Shown here piece by piece: positions 25,489 through 33,599 of a DNA stretch of 64,000 nt (the stretch's first letter is position 1; every line of letters begins with the position of its first letter). A program made the translations under genes and the position numbers. The notes beneath the pieces were generated by a model, which saw nothing but the letters and a program-made list of their open reading frames with translations, ran no database searches and was not told the DNA's origin. Location of the stretch: the NCBI GenBank assembly GCA_965262745.1, contig OZ253558.1, positions 2,046,001 through 2,110,000 on the forward strand, given 5' to 3'. This DNA comes from JAJECS01 sp965262745. Lineage in GTDB: Bacteria; Chloroflexota; UBA11872.

Positions 25489-27200
25489 TCCACGCTGATC
25501 GAGCGCACGGCCAGCCCGAGGACGCGAGTGTCATCGTCGATGCCCGCGGCCGCGGGGACGAACGGCGCGTCAACGGTGATCTCGAGCTGCAACGTCGTGG
25601 GCTCGGTCACCGGATCGAGCGGCACGATCACGTCCTCGAAATCCATTTGCCGCACGGTAAACGTCGCCACGTGCCGCCCGTTGAGACGAACCTGGGCGCT
25701 TGCGCCATCGATGTCGTGGAACGGGCGGCACACCGACAGCCGCACCGCGCCCTGCCCCACGGATTGGGTGACATAGGCCACGGCGCGATCAGTCGTCCAG
25801 CGGAGTCGGGGCGGCCACTCCTCCGGGGGATGCCAGCCTTCGCCAAGCCAGTCGTCATCTCCCTCACCAAGGCGGAGCTCGGCGGGCGGGTTACGCCAGA
25901 TCTGGCGCGGCGGCTCGCTGATCATATCCGGCTGCGCCACCGGAGCATCGCTGCGCTCGAGCGGCGGATGGTCTCGCGAGAGGCCGGCGCGCCATTGGGC
26001 CGGGAGCACGACCGCACCCCGCTGGAAGGCCGTGAACTTGCCCACGAAGAGCGTCAGCGCATTGTCCCAACAGTGGTAGGGCTGGTGGCGCTTCTGCTCC
26101 GGCCATGCACTGAGGGAGACGTTGTAGGTACCGACGCCGAGTGGCAGCGGCCCGAGGCGGCAGGTGACGACGGTGCGGCCGGGCGCCACCTCCAGCGGGC
26201 CGATGGTGGCTTCCGTGGTCGACTCGGCGACCAGCAGGCCATCGCTGCGATGCAGGGCGCACCCAACGATCACGTCGGTCAAGTGCGACTTGGCTTCCAG
26301 CTCGGCCGCCACGGTGACGGTGTCACCCGGAAGCACGCTGTACTGCTCGGGTCCATCGGCACTTTCCCGCAAGACGGCCGCCCGAATTCGCAGGTCGGTG
26401 GGGCCACGTGCCGCGCGCTGCGCGGTTGCCACATCGCCGGGCGTCAAGCCGCCCTGCATGTGCTGGACATAGTCTTGAATGACCTTGCGCGGGTCGCCTG
26501 CCAGGCGCACCTTGCCGCGGTCCAGCCAGACCACACGGTCGCAGAACCGTCGCACCTGAATGGGGTCGTGTGAGACGAGCACCATCGTGCGGCCACGGCG
26601 CTTGACGCGAGCCAGGGCTGCGTAGCACTTGGCCGCGAAGCTCGCATCGCCTACGGCCAGGACCTCGTCAATGAGCAGGATCTCGGGGTCCACGTGGACG
26701 GCGATGGCAAACCCCAGCCGCATGAACATGCCGGATGAGTAGTGCTTGACCGGCGTATCGATAAATTTCTCAAGCTCGGCAAAGGCGACGATGTCGTCGT
26801 ACATCGCTTGAATCGAGCGCCGGTCGAGGCCGAGAAACGATCCGTTGAGGAAGACGTTCTCGCGGCCGGTGAGGTCCGGATGCATGCCAGCGCCAAGCTC
26901 GAGGAGTCCAAACACGCGGCCGCGGGCGGTGACCTGGCCTTCGGTAGCCTGGATCGTCCCGGCGAGCAACTTGAGAATGGTGCTCTTGCCCGACCCGTTT
27001 GGGCCGATGATGCCGAGCGTCTCACCGGGCGCGACGGACAGATTCACGCCATCGAGCGCCCAGAACTCCTCGTTTTCCATCGGCCGCCGCCCGAGCATAG
27101 CCAGGGCCATCCCTTGAAACGTGCGGGCCGCTTCGTGGCGAATGACAAACCGCTTGCGCACGTCGCGAAGCTCAATGGCGGGTGGCGAGTGGTCAGGCAC
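25485..27200 (-). CDS. wzt: Wzt-type ABC transporter ATPase with sugar-binding C-terminus and extra module
   Basis: A 571-residue polysaccharide-exporter ATPase. Walker A is GPNGSGKST (66-74), the signature is YSSGM (154-158), Walker B is ILLIDE (174-179) and the switch histidine is His211. Residues about 265-395 form a Wzt_C-like domain, which in O-antigen exporters recognises the glycan terminus. Unlike ordinary Wzt proteins (about 400-450 residues), it carries a further strand-rich module at 449-571 (WLGEGWHPPEEWP to VLGLAVRSISV) that resembles insertions in the next two genes. It pairs with the permease six bases upstream. Its role is energising export of a completed, lipid-linked glycan. 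Confidence 0.88.
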   Translation of the reverse strand: MPDHSPPAIELRDVRKRFVIRHEAARTFQGMALAMLGRRPMENEEFWALDGVNLSVAPGETLGIIGPNGSGKSTILKLLAGTIQATEGQVTARGRVFGLLELGAGMHPDLTGRENVFLNGSFLGLDRRSIQAMYDDIVAFAELEKFIDTPVKHYSSGMFMRLGFAIAVHVDPEILLIDEVLAVGDASFAAKCYAALARVKRRGRTMVLVSHDPIQVRRFCDRVVWLDRGKVRLAGDPRKVIQDYVQHMQGGLTPGDVATAQRAARGPTDLRIRAAVLRESADGPEQYSVLPGDTVTVAAELEAKSHLTDVIVGCALHRSDGLLVAESTTEATIGPLEVAPGRTVVTCRLGPLPLGVGTYNVSLSAWPEQKRHQPYHCWDNALTLFVGKFTAFQRGAVVLPAQWRAGLSRDHPPLERSDAPVAQPDMISEPPRQIWRNPPAELRLGEGDDDWLGEGWHPPEEWPPRLRWTTDRAVAYVTQSVGQGAVRLSVCRPFHDIDGASAQVRLNGRHVATFTVRQMDFEDVIVPLDPVTEPTTLQLEITVDAPFVPAAAGIDDDTRVLGLAVRSISVE

Positions 27201-27206
27201 GTCGCG

Positions 27207-28061
27207 CTACAGCTCCTCGGCGAAGCGATGGGCATAGCGCCGAAAGATCCACCAACCGAAGCCGAGCGCGACCACCGCGACGACGATGGTGGCGATGGTG
27301 TGGCGGATGGGGAAGGACCCAAACATGATTGCGTAGCGGTAGTCGGTTGTCAGCGTGGCCATGGGATTGAGCATGAAGACCCAGCGGTGCACATCCAGCC
27401 CGAGGAAGGTCACGTTTGGCACGACCGAAATAGAATAGAACACGGGTGTGAGGAAAAACCAGGCCAGCATGCCAACCTCCACCAAATGCTCCGTATCGCG
27501 GAAAAAAACATTGGCCATCGCGAGGATGAGACTGAGACCCATCACTAACGTAAGCTGCAATAGCATAATCAGCGGTACCATCAGCATCGCGCGAGTATTA
27601 CCGACACCAAAAATGAGACCGATTACCCAGAATATAAAAAATGCCAGCAGAAAGTTTACAAAGCTCGCCAGCACTGCGCTCATCGGTAGCAATTCACGAG
27701 GAAAGTAAACCTTCTTGATAAGTTGCGCGTTACTCGTGATGCTCCGCATCGCCGTGGTGAGCGCCTGCTGGGTGAACAACCATGGAACGAGCGCCGCCAT
27801 GAGAAACAAGGGATACAGTTGGATATCGTCGTATTGCGCCAAGACCTGAAACACGAGCGTGAACACTGCCATCATGAGCAACGGATTGAGCAGCGACCAC
27901 GCGAAGCCAAAAATGGACCCGCGATAGCGCACCTTGAGGTCGCGAACCACCAGGTTGCGCAACAGGTCGGTGTAGTCCGCGATCTCGCGGACGGCGCCCC
28001 ACACGCGGCGCAGCATCAATGGCGAAACCGAGGCGGCGGCACGTGCCATGCGGTGCTCCAT
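27207..28061 (-). CDS. wzm: Wzm-type ABC transporter permease for polysaccharide export
   Basis: A 284-residue ABC-2 type permease with about six hydrophobic helices and the conserved front segment DLLRNLVVRDLKVRYRGS, the amphipathic coupling region of Wzm/TagG proteins. The mid-region LIKKVYFPRELLPMS and the late LNPMATLTTDYR are also family features. It is the first gene of the leftward glycan cluster and divides with the MBL-fold gene at 28172. An alternative start lies four codons in (28049). The middle of the gene (27541-27720) is markedly AT-richer than everything around it. Confidence 0.88.
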   Translation of the reverse strand: MEHRMARAAASVSPLMLRRVWGAVREIADYTDLLRNLVVRDLKVRYRGSIFGFAWSLLNPLLMMAVFTLVFQVLAQYDDIQLYPLFLMAALVPWLFTQQALTTAMRSITSNAQLIKKVYFPRELLPMSAVLASFVNFLLAFFIFWVIGLIFGVGNTRAMLMVPLIMLLQLTLVMGLSLILAMANVFFRDTEHLVEVGMLAWFFLTPVFYSISVVPNVTFLGLDVHRWVFMLNPMATLTTDYRYAIMFGSFPIRHTIATIVVAVVALGFGWWIFRRYAHRFAEEL

Positions 28062-28171
28062 GCGGGTGCTATGCGGCTCGTGGGCGCATCTAACGCCCGG
28101 CCTGCATCCTGCCCCATGCTACAATCCGGCGGTCTTGGGGTTGCCCCAAATGCAGGCACCATTGGAGGGGG

Positions 28172-28807
28172 ATGGACGTCACGTGGATCGGAGGCGGCTG
28201 CTTTCGCCTCCGCGGACGCGACGCAACCGTCCTCATTGACCCCCACACCAGCGGCATCAGGCAGCGCTCGGCCATTCCCAAGGCCGACGTGGTGACGGTG
28301 AGCGGAAGCTCCGGCAGTCGCTGGACCAATGCGCCGTCGCGTCGCACCGACCCTGACCGCCGAGCCTTCGTCGCCACGGGACCCGGCGAATATGAGGTCG
28401 CGGGCGTATATGTCCATGGCGTGCCGGCACCCGTCGCCGCCGAACTCCGAACCACGCTGTTTACCGTCGATGTCGACGGCGTCTCGGTGGGACACGTTCC
28501 CGAGCTCACCGGCGTTCCAGTCGATGCGCTATTGGATGATTTAGGCACGATACACGTCCTATTGATTGGCATACCCAGCGGCCCGGATTTCCTTCTCCCT
28601 GACCAGATCATCAAGACCGTCACTCGCATCGAGCCAAACATTGTCATTCCCTACGGCGAGGACGATGCCGTCGAGGCTGAGGCAGCCTGGCGTCTCGTGG
28701 CGCGCGAACTGTCCGGCACGGTCCCCGTGGCGGACGGCAACCTTATCGCCAACCGCCGACAGCTGCCCGACCCCATTGACGTGCGTATGCTCGAACGCAG
28801 GACCTAG
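28172..28807 (+). CDS. Metallo-beta-lactamase-fold protein lacking the metal motif
   Basis: A 211-residue protein with the UlaG/COG2220-like pattern: an N-terminal DVTWIGGGCFRLRGR strand pair, ATVLIDPHTSG, and later GPGEYEVAGVYVHGV. At residues 41-50, where active members carry HxHxDH, it has VTVSGSSGSR, so the metal site is absent and hydrolase activity is unlikely. It could be a structural or regulatory relic of the fold. It lies six bases upstream of pyrG on the same strand and probably shares its transcript. The ATG at 28172 follows GGAGGGGG. Confidence 0.65.
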   Translation: MDVTWIGGGCFRLRGRDATVLIDPHTSGIRQRSAIPKADVVTVSGSSGSRWTNAPSRRTDPDRRAFVATGPGEYEVAGVYVHGVPAPVAAELRTTLFTVDVDGVSVGHVPELTGVPVDALLDDLGTIHVLLIGIPSGPDFLLPDQIIKTVTRIEPNIVIPYGEDDAVEAEAAWRLVARELSGTVPVADGNLIANRRQLPDPIDVRMLERRT

Positions 28808-28813
28808 GCAATC

Positions 28814-30496
28814 GTGACGACCGACGGACCTGTGGGAAGCGCGCGGCCCGTGCACCGCTACGTCTTCGTCACCGGCGGGGTCGTGTCGGCCATTGGCAAG
28901 GGCGTGACGGCCGCCAGCATCGGCCGCATGTTCAAGAGCCGCGGGCTTCGCGTGTCGATCATGAAGCTCGATCCGTACATCAACGTCGACCCCGGCACGA
29001 TGAGCCCGCTCCAGCACGGGGAGGTGTTCGTCACGGTGGACGGCGCCGAGACGGACTTGGATTTGGGGCACTACGAACGGTTTGTGGACGAAAGCCTCAC
29101 CGGGGCCAGCAATCTCACAACCGGCGCCGTCTATGACCGCGTGATCACGCGTGAACGGCGAGGGGATTTCCTCGGCGGCACGATCCAGGTGATCCCGCAC
29201 GTGACCGACGAAATCAAGGCGCGCATCCGGGCCGTCGGCGACCGGAACGACCCCGACGTGGTGATCGTCGAGGTGGGCGGCACCGTGGGCGACATCGAGA
29301 ACATCCCATACCTGGAGGCGCTGCGACAGATGCGCCGCGAGGTCGGCGTGCGCAACGTGCTGTTCGTGCACGTGACGCTGGTGCCGCGGATTGGGTCCAC
29401 GATGGAGCTCAAGACCAAGCCCACCCAACACAGCGTGCGAGAGCTGCGGAGCATCGGCATCCAGCCCGACGTGGTGGTCTGCCGATCGGATGAGCCCCTG
29501 CCACCGGAGCTTGTCGACAAGATCGCCCTCTTTGCCGACGTCGACCGGCGAGCCGTGATTTCAAACCCGGACGTGGAATCGATCTACGAAGTTCCCCTGG
29601 TGCTGGAGGAGGCGGGGCTCGGCGCGTTTATCAACCAGCACTTCGACCTGGGCGACGTGACGCCGGATCTTGACGAGTGGCAGGACACCGTGGATGCGCT
29701 GCTGAACCCATCCTTGCCCGAGCTTGAGATTGCCATCGTGGGCAAGTACATCTCCCTGCCCGACTCCTATTTGAGCGTCATCGAGGCCGTGCGCCACGCG
29801 GGCATCGCGTGGCAGGCGCGTCCAGTCATCCGCTGGGTTGATTCGGAAGAGCTCGAAGATCGCGACCCGCATGACCTGCTCGCGGGCGTCGCCGGCATCA
29901 TCGTGCCGGGCGGGTTCGGCCCGCGGGGTATCGAGGGCAAGATCATGGCGGCGCACTACGCCCGAACGCAAAGAGTTCCCTATCTGGGACTCTGCCTGGG
30001 CATGCAGGTGGCCGTGATCGAGTTCGCGCGGAAGGTGCTGGGCACCGACGACTGCACGAGTATCGAGTTCAACCCAGACACGGCGCATCCGGTGATCCAT
30101 CCGATGCCCGAGTACTATGACGTGGCCAACAAGGGCGGATCGATGCGCCTAGGGGCATGGCCCTCCGATCTGGTGGCCGGCACGCAGGCGCGGCGTGTGT
30201 ACGGTGCCGCCAGCATCGAAGAACGCCACCGCCACCGCATGGAGGTCAACAACAAATACCGCGATATCCTGCGCTCGCAGGGCATGACCCTGAGCGGTCT
30301 CTCGCCGGATGGGGCACTGGTGGAAATCGTGGAGTTGGATCACCATCCGTGGTTTGTTGGGTGCCAGTTCCACCCCGAGTTCGCCTCGCGGCCGACTCGC
30401 CCGCATCCGCTGTTCTGGGGCTTCCTGGAAGCTGCGGTGCGGCACGTCGAGGGGCGGCTGCCGGTGCCCGAATCCGTGCCCGAGGTGACTGGTTGA
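28814..30496 (+). CDS. pyrG: CTP synthase
   Basis: A 560-residue CTP synthase, full length for the family, making CTP from UTP, ATP and glutamine. The N-terminal synthase domain shows VTGGVVSAIGKG (19-30), KLDPYINVDPGTMSP and HGEVFVTVDGAETDLDLG. The C-terminal class I glutamine amidotransferase domain has GGFGPRGIEGK, the nucleophile cysteine in LGLCLGMQ and the His-Glu pair in FHPEF. The start is GTG at 28814, six bases after the MBL-like gene; the protein carries about fourteen residues ahead of the conserved YVFVTGG start. purA follows on the same strand. Confidence 0.97.
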   Translation: MTTDGPVGSARPVHRYVFVTGGVVSAIGKGVTAASIGRMFKSRGLRVSIMKLDPYINVDPGTMSPLQHGEVFVTVDGAETDLDLGHYERFVDESLTGASNLTTGAVYDRVITRERRGDFLGGTIQVIPHVTDEIKARIRAVGDRNDPDVVIVEVGGTVGDIENIPYLEALRQMRREVGVRNVLFVHVTLVPRIGSTMELKTKPTQHSVRELRSIGIQPDVVVCRSDEPLPPELVDKIALFADVDRRAVISNPDVESIYEVPLVLEEAGLGAFINQHFDLGDVTPDLDEWQDTVDALLNPSLPELEIAIVGKYISLPDSYLSVIEAVRHAGIAWQARPVIRWVDSEELEDRDPHDLLAGVAGIIVPGGFGPRGIEGKIMAAHYARTQRVPYLGLCLGMQVAVIEFARKVLGTDDCTSIEFNPDTAHPVIHPMPEYYDVANKGGSMRLGAWPSDLVAGTQARRVYGAASIEERHRHRMEVNNKYRDILRSQGMTLSGLSPDGALVEIVELDHHPWFVGCQFHPEFASRPTRPHPLFWGFLEAAVRHVEGRLPVPESVPEVTG

Positions 30497-30589
30497 GGGT
30501 CGCCGCCGCTCGACCCCGCTAAGACAGCCCATGCATTGCAGGACCCGGCGCTCGTGGCATGGCGCGCGCCGCCCGCGAGAGGACACTCG

Positions 30590-31888
30590 ATGAGCACCAT
30601 GGCAGTGATCGGCGCGCAATGGGGCGACGAAGGCAAGGGCAAGATCGTTGACCACCTGGCCGAGGGCGCCGACCTCGTCATTCGATTTCAAGGCGGCAAC
30701 AACGCCGGCCACACGATCGTCAACGACTACGGCACGTTTGCCCTGCACCTGCTGCCGGCCGGCATCTTCCATGCCGGGACGGTGAACCTGCTGGGGCCGG
30801 GCACGGTCGTGAATCCACCGGCGCTGCTCGCCGAAATGCAGGAGATCGGCACGGCGACCGGCATCACGTTCGAGACCTTTAAGATCGCCGAGCGCGCGCA
30901 TGTGGTGATGCCCTATCACCTCGCGCTCGATGCCGCCGAGGAGCAGCAGCGCGGCGATCTGGTTCAGGGCACGACGCTGCGCGGCATCGGGCCGGCCTAT
31001 GCCGACAAGGCCGCGCGATCCGGCGTGCGGGTCGGCGACCTGCTGAATGCCGACTACCTGGCGACGTGGCTTCCGAGCATCCTCGAGCCGAAGAATCGGC
31101 TGCTGACCGAGGTCTACGGTCTGCCGTCCATGGATCCGAGCGCCCTCGTCGAGCAGGCCCTTGCATGGGGCGAGGCCTTACGCCCCCACGTGGTGGACTC
31201 GCTGCCGCTGGTATCCGAAGCGCTGCGCGAGAAGCGCAACATCGTGCTCGAAGGGCAACTGGGCGTGATGCGCGACCTGGATTGGGGTCACTATCCCTAC
31301 GTCACATCGTCGAGCCCATCAGCCGCGGGCGCCTGCATCGGCGCGGGGATTCCCCCGCAAGCGCTGGACAAGGTGCTGGGCATCGCGAAGGCGTTTACGT
31401 CATCGGTCGGCGAGGGTCCGTTCCCCACGGAACTCACCGACAGCACCGGCGACCGCTTGCGCAACGTCGGCGCCGGCGAATACGGCGCGTCCACCGGCCG
31501 TCCCCGGCGCTGCGGCTGGTTCGACGCGGTGCCGGTGCGCACCGCCGGCGCCTTGAGTGGGGTCGACGCTCTGGCGCTGACCAAGATCGACGCGCTCGAC
31601 GGGTTCGAGCAGCTCCGCGTCTGCGAGGCATACATGGTCGATGGCCGGCGCGTCGACTTGGCGCCGGACACCCACGCCCTGGACCGTGCGCGCCCGATCT
31701 ACCGAGACGTGCCCGGCTGGCTGTCCTCGACCGCCGGCGTGCGCGACTACGATGCGTTGCCGCCGAACGCCCAGCGGTACGTGCGCACCATTGAAGAGAT
31801 CACGGGCATTCCCGTGGCGCTGGTGGGCACGGGCCAACATCGGACGGCCGTCGCCGCGCGCGACGCCGCGTTCAGTCTGTCGCGCTAG
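30590..31888 (+). CDS. purA: Adenylosuccinate synthase
   Basis: A 432-residue enzyme that joins IMP and aspartate with GTP in AMP synthesis. Seen motifs are GAQWGDEGKGKIVD at the N-terminus, GGNNAGHTI, GTTLRGIGPAYADKAAR and STGRPRRCGWFD near residue 300, all characteristic of PurA. The ATG at 30590 has a GAGAGGA ribosome site and gives the usual short N-terminus. It follows pyrG by 93 bases, which contain a small inverted repeat (GGGTCG at 30497-30502, CGACCC at 30511-30516) without a T-run. The pyr operon attenuator lies directly downstream. Confidence 0.97.
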   Translation: MSTMAVIGAQWGDEGKGKIVDHLAEGADLVIRFQGGNNAGHTIVNDYGTFALHLLPAGIFHAGTVNLLGPGTVVNPPALLAEMQEIGTATGITFETFKIAERAHVVMPYHLALDAAEEQQRGDLVQGTTLRGIGPAYADKAARSGVRVGDLLNADYLATWLPSILEPKNRLLTEVYGLPSMDPSALVEQALAWGEALRPHVVDSLPLVSEALREKRNIVLEGQLGVMRDLDWGHYPYVTSSSPSAAGACIGAGIPPQALDKVLGIAKAFTSSVGEGPFPTELTDSTGDRLRNVGAGEYGASTGRPRRCGWFDAVPVRTAGALSGVDALALTKIDALDGFEQLRVCEAYMVDGRRVDLAPDTHALDRARPIYRDVPGWLSSTAGVRDYDALPPNAQRYVRTIEEITGIPVALVGTGQHRTAVAARDAAFSLSR

Positions 31889-31941
31889 GCAACGCACAGC
31901 CCGGCGACGATCTCCGCAGCGGTCCTCGGTCCGGAGCAGGC

Positions 31942-31947
31942 TATACT
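31942..31947 (+). promoter_or_regulatory. Candidate -10 element (TATACT) of the pyr operon
   Basis: TATACT stands out in the GC-rich gap after purA and lies just before the PyrR-type leader RNA. No convincing -35 hexamer is seen at the usual distance. Initiation would fall near 31951-31955. Confidence 0.5.
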
Positions 31948-31955
31948 CAAGGGCC

Positions 31956-31983
31956 CTTTAATCCGTTCCAGCGAGACGGAAAG
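31956..31983 (+). promoter_or_regulatory. PyrR-binding RNA hairpin (anti-antiterminator)
   Basis: The RNA folds as lower stem CUUU/AAAG, an AAU internal loop, upper stem CCGU/ACGG and a UCCAGCGAG loop. This closely follows the PyrR-binding element of the Bacillus pyr leader (CAGU-CCAGAGAG-GCUG within CUUUAA...AAGG). When UMP-bound PyrR holds this hairpin, the downstream terminator should form. Confidence 0.85.
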
Positions 31984-32022
31984 CGGCATACCGTCGGCAC
32001 CGTGGGTGTCGAGCACGGACAT

Positions 32023-32046
32023 AGGGCCCTCTGAGGCCCTTTTTTT
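32023..32046 (+). terminator. Intrinsic terminator (attenuator) before pyrR
   Basis: The stem AGGGCC/GGCCCT with loop CTCTGA is followed by seven T residues. Its 5' arm AGGGCCCT (32023-32030) is complementary to the AGGGCCCT at 31950-31957, which overlaps the base of the PyrR hairpin, so an antiterminator pairing exclusive with both is possible. It is therefore read as the regulated attenuator of the pyr operon rather than a purA terminator. Confidence 0.85.
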
Positions 32047-32095
32047 GTGCCTCGGGAACGCGGGGGCCGGAGGATGAAGACATAGGGAGGTTGTC

Positions 32096-32671
32096 GTGGC
32101 AGCGGCGCAGCGCCGCTTGGTGATGTCCGCGGCCGACATGGGCCGCGCGTTAACCCGCATCACTCACGAGATCATCGAGCGCAACCGCGGCGCGGCGACG
32201 CTGGTTCTTGTCGGTGTGCCGCGGCCGGGCCCGGTGCTCGCACAGCGCCTGGCCGGGCTGATCGAAAAGATCGAGGGCATTCAAGTGCCGACCGGGGCCG
32301 TGGACACCACGATGCACCGTGACGATCTGGACCGCCGGTCGATCGGTCCGCCGGTGCATCCCAGCCACATTCCGGTCGACGTGACCGATCGCAACGTCGT
32401 CTTGGTGGACGACGTGCTCTATACCGGCCGCACGCTGCGCGCGGCTCTGGATGCGCTCAACGACTTCGGCCGACCTCGCACGATTCAATTCGCGGTGATC
32501 GTCGACCGGGGCCATCGCGAGCTGCCGGTGCGCGCCGACTTTGTCGGCAAGAACCTTCCGACCGCGGATGACGAACGGGTGATCGTGCAGCTCCAGGAAC
32601 TCGACGGCGAGGATGCCGTGCATATCGAGCGCATGACGCTCGGCGCGCAGGGGGCCACGACTGCAGCGTAA
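32096..32671 (+). CDS. pyrR: PyrR pyrimidine operon attenuation regulator
   Basis: A 191-residue PRTase-fold protein that binds the pyr leader RNA in response to UMP/PRPP and often has weak uracil phosphoribosyltransferase activity. The PRPP loop is VVLVDDVLYTGRT (101-113). DTTMHRDDL (70-78) and VDRGHRELPVRADFVGKN match PyrR closely. The usual KTRG loop of the Bacillus protein reads PRPG here (42-45). The start is GTG at 32096 with an AGGGAGG ribosome site. The hairpin it should bind is encoded about 115 bases upstream. Confidence 0.95.
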   Translation: MAAAQRRLVMSAADMGRALTRITHEIIERNRGAATLVLVGVPRPGPVLAQRLAGLIEKIEGIQVPTGAVDTTMHRDDLDRRSIGPPVHPSHIPVDVTDRNVVLVDDVLYTGRTLRAALDALNDFGRPRTIQFAVIVDRGHRELPVRADFVGKNLPTADDERVIVQLQELDGEDAVHIERMTLGAQGATTAA

Positions 32672-32678
32672 ACACCTC

Positions 32679-33599
32679 TTGGACGTGAGCGACTTCACGC
32701 GCGACGAGTTCGCGGAAGTCCTGGACACCACCGAGAAAATGCACGCGGTGCTGGAGCGACCGATCCGGCGCGTTCCCACGCTGCGCGGGACCACGATTGC
32801 CAACGTGTTCTACGAGCCAAGCACCCGAACGCGCGTGTCGTTTGAGCTGGCCGGCAAGAACCTGAGCGCGGACGTTGTGAACATCGCCGCCTCGGGCAGC
32901 AGCGTGGAAAAGGGCGAGTCGCTGATCGACACCTTCCAGACGATTCAGGCGCTTGGCGCGGACATCGTGGTGGTGCGCCACTCGCGCGCCGGCGCGCCGG
33001 AGCTGGCGTCACGGCATCTCACCTGCGGCGTGATCAACGCGGGCGACGGCGCTCGCGGTCACCCCACACAGGCCCTGCTGGACCTCTATACGGTCCAGCG
33101 CCGCCTGGGCAGCGTGGAAGGCCGCACGATCGTCATCGTGGGGGACATCCTGCACAGCCGGGTGGCGCGGTCGGGCATCTGGGCGTTCGCACGCATGGGG
33201 GCGCAGGTGGTCTTGAGCGGTCCGCCGTCGCTGCTGCCCGACACCATGGCAGCCATCACCAACGGCACCGGCGAGGTGCGCATTGTGCATGACCTTGATC
33301 GCGCCATCCGTGGCGCCGACGTCGTGATGGCCCTGCGCGTGCAGCGCGAGCGCATGCAGGCCGGCCTGCTGCCCGACCTGCGGGAATACGCCCGTCGTTG
33401 GTCGATTACACCCGCGCGGCTGCAGCACGCACAGCGCCACGCCCTGGTGATGCACCCTGGACCAATGAATCAGGGTGTCGAAATCTCACCGGCCGTGGCC
33501 TACAGCGAGCAGTCGGTCATTGAAGAGCAAGTCGCCAATGGCGTGGCGGTGCGCATGGCCGTGCTCTATCTCTTGCTGTCTGGGGAGGGTCGACGATGA
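32679..33599 (+). CDS. pyrB: Aspartate carbamoyltransferase, catalytic chain
   Basis: A catalytic-chain aspartate transcarbamoylase of about 306 residues, forming carbamoyl-aspartate. It shows the carbamoyl-phosphate motif FYEPSTRTR, then ADVVNIAASGSSVEKGES, GHPTQALLDLYT, GDILHSRVARS and HPGPMNQGVEI. No regulatory chain PyrI is seen. The canonical start is TTG at 32679, but recognisable N-terminal sequence (QRKHLLDV) extends upstream in frame to a CTG at 32661, with no ATG, GTG or TTG before the in-frame stop at 32634. The true start may therefore be that CTG. It lies directly after pyrR. Confidence 0.95.
   Translation: MDVSDFTRDEFAEVLDTTEKMHAVLERPIRRVPTLRGTTIANVFYEPSTRTRVSFELAGKNLSADVVNIAASGSSVEKGESLIDTFQTIQALGADIVVVRHSRAGAPELASRHLTCGVINAGDGARGHPTQALLDLYTVQRRLGSVEGRTIVIVGDILHSRVARSGIWAFARMGAQVVLSGPPSLLPDTMAAITNGTGEVRIVHDLDRAIRGADVVMALRVQRERMQAGLLPDLREYARRWSITPARLQHAQRHALVMHPGPMNQGVEISPAVAYSEQSVIEEQVANGVAVRMAVLYLLLSGEGRR

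Noticed and set aside
28120..28125. TACAAT as a promoter -10 for the MBL-like gene and pyrG
   Set aside because: No -35-like hexamer is found at an acceptable distance; a single hexamer match is weak evidence.
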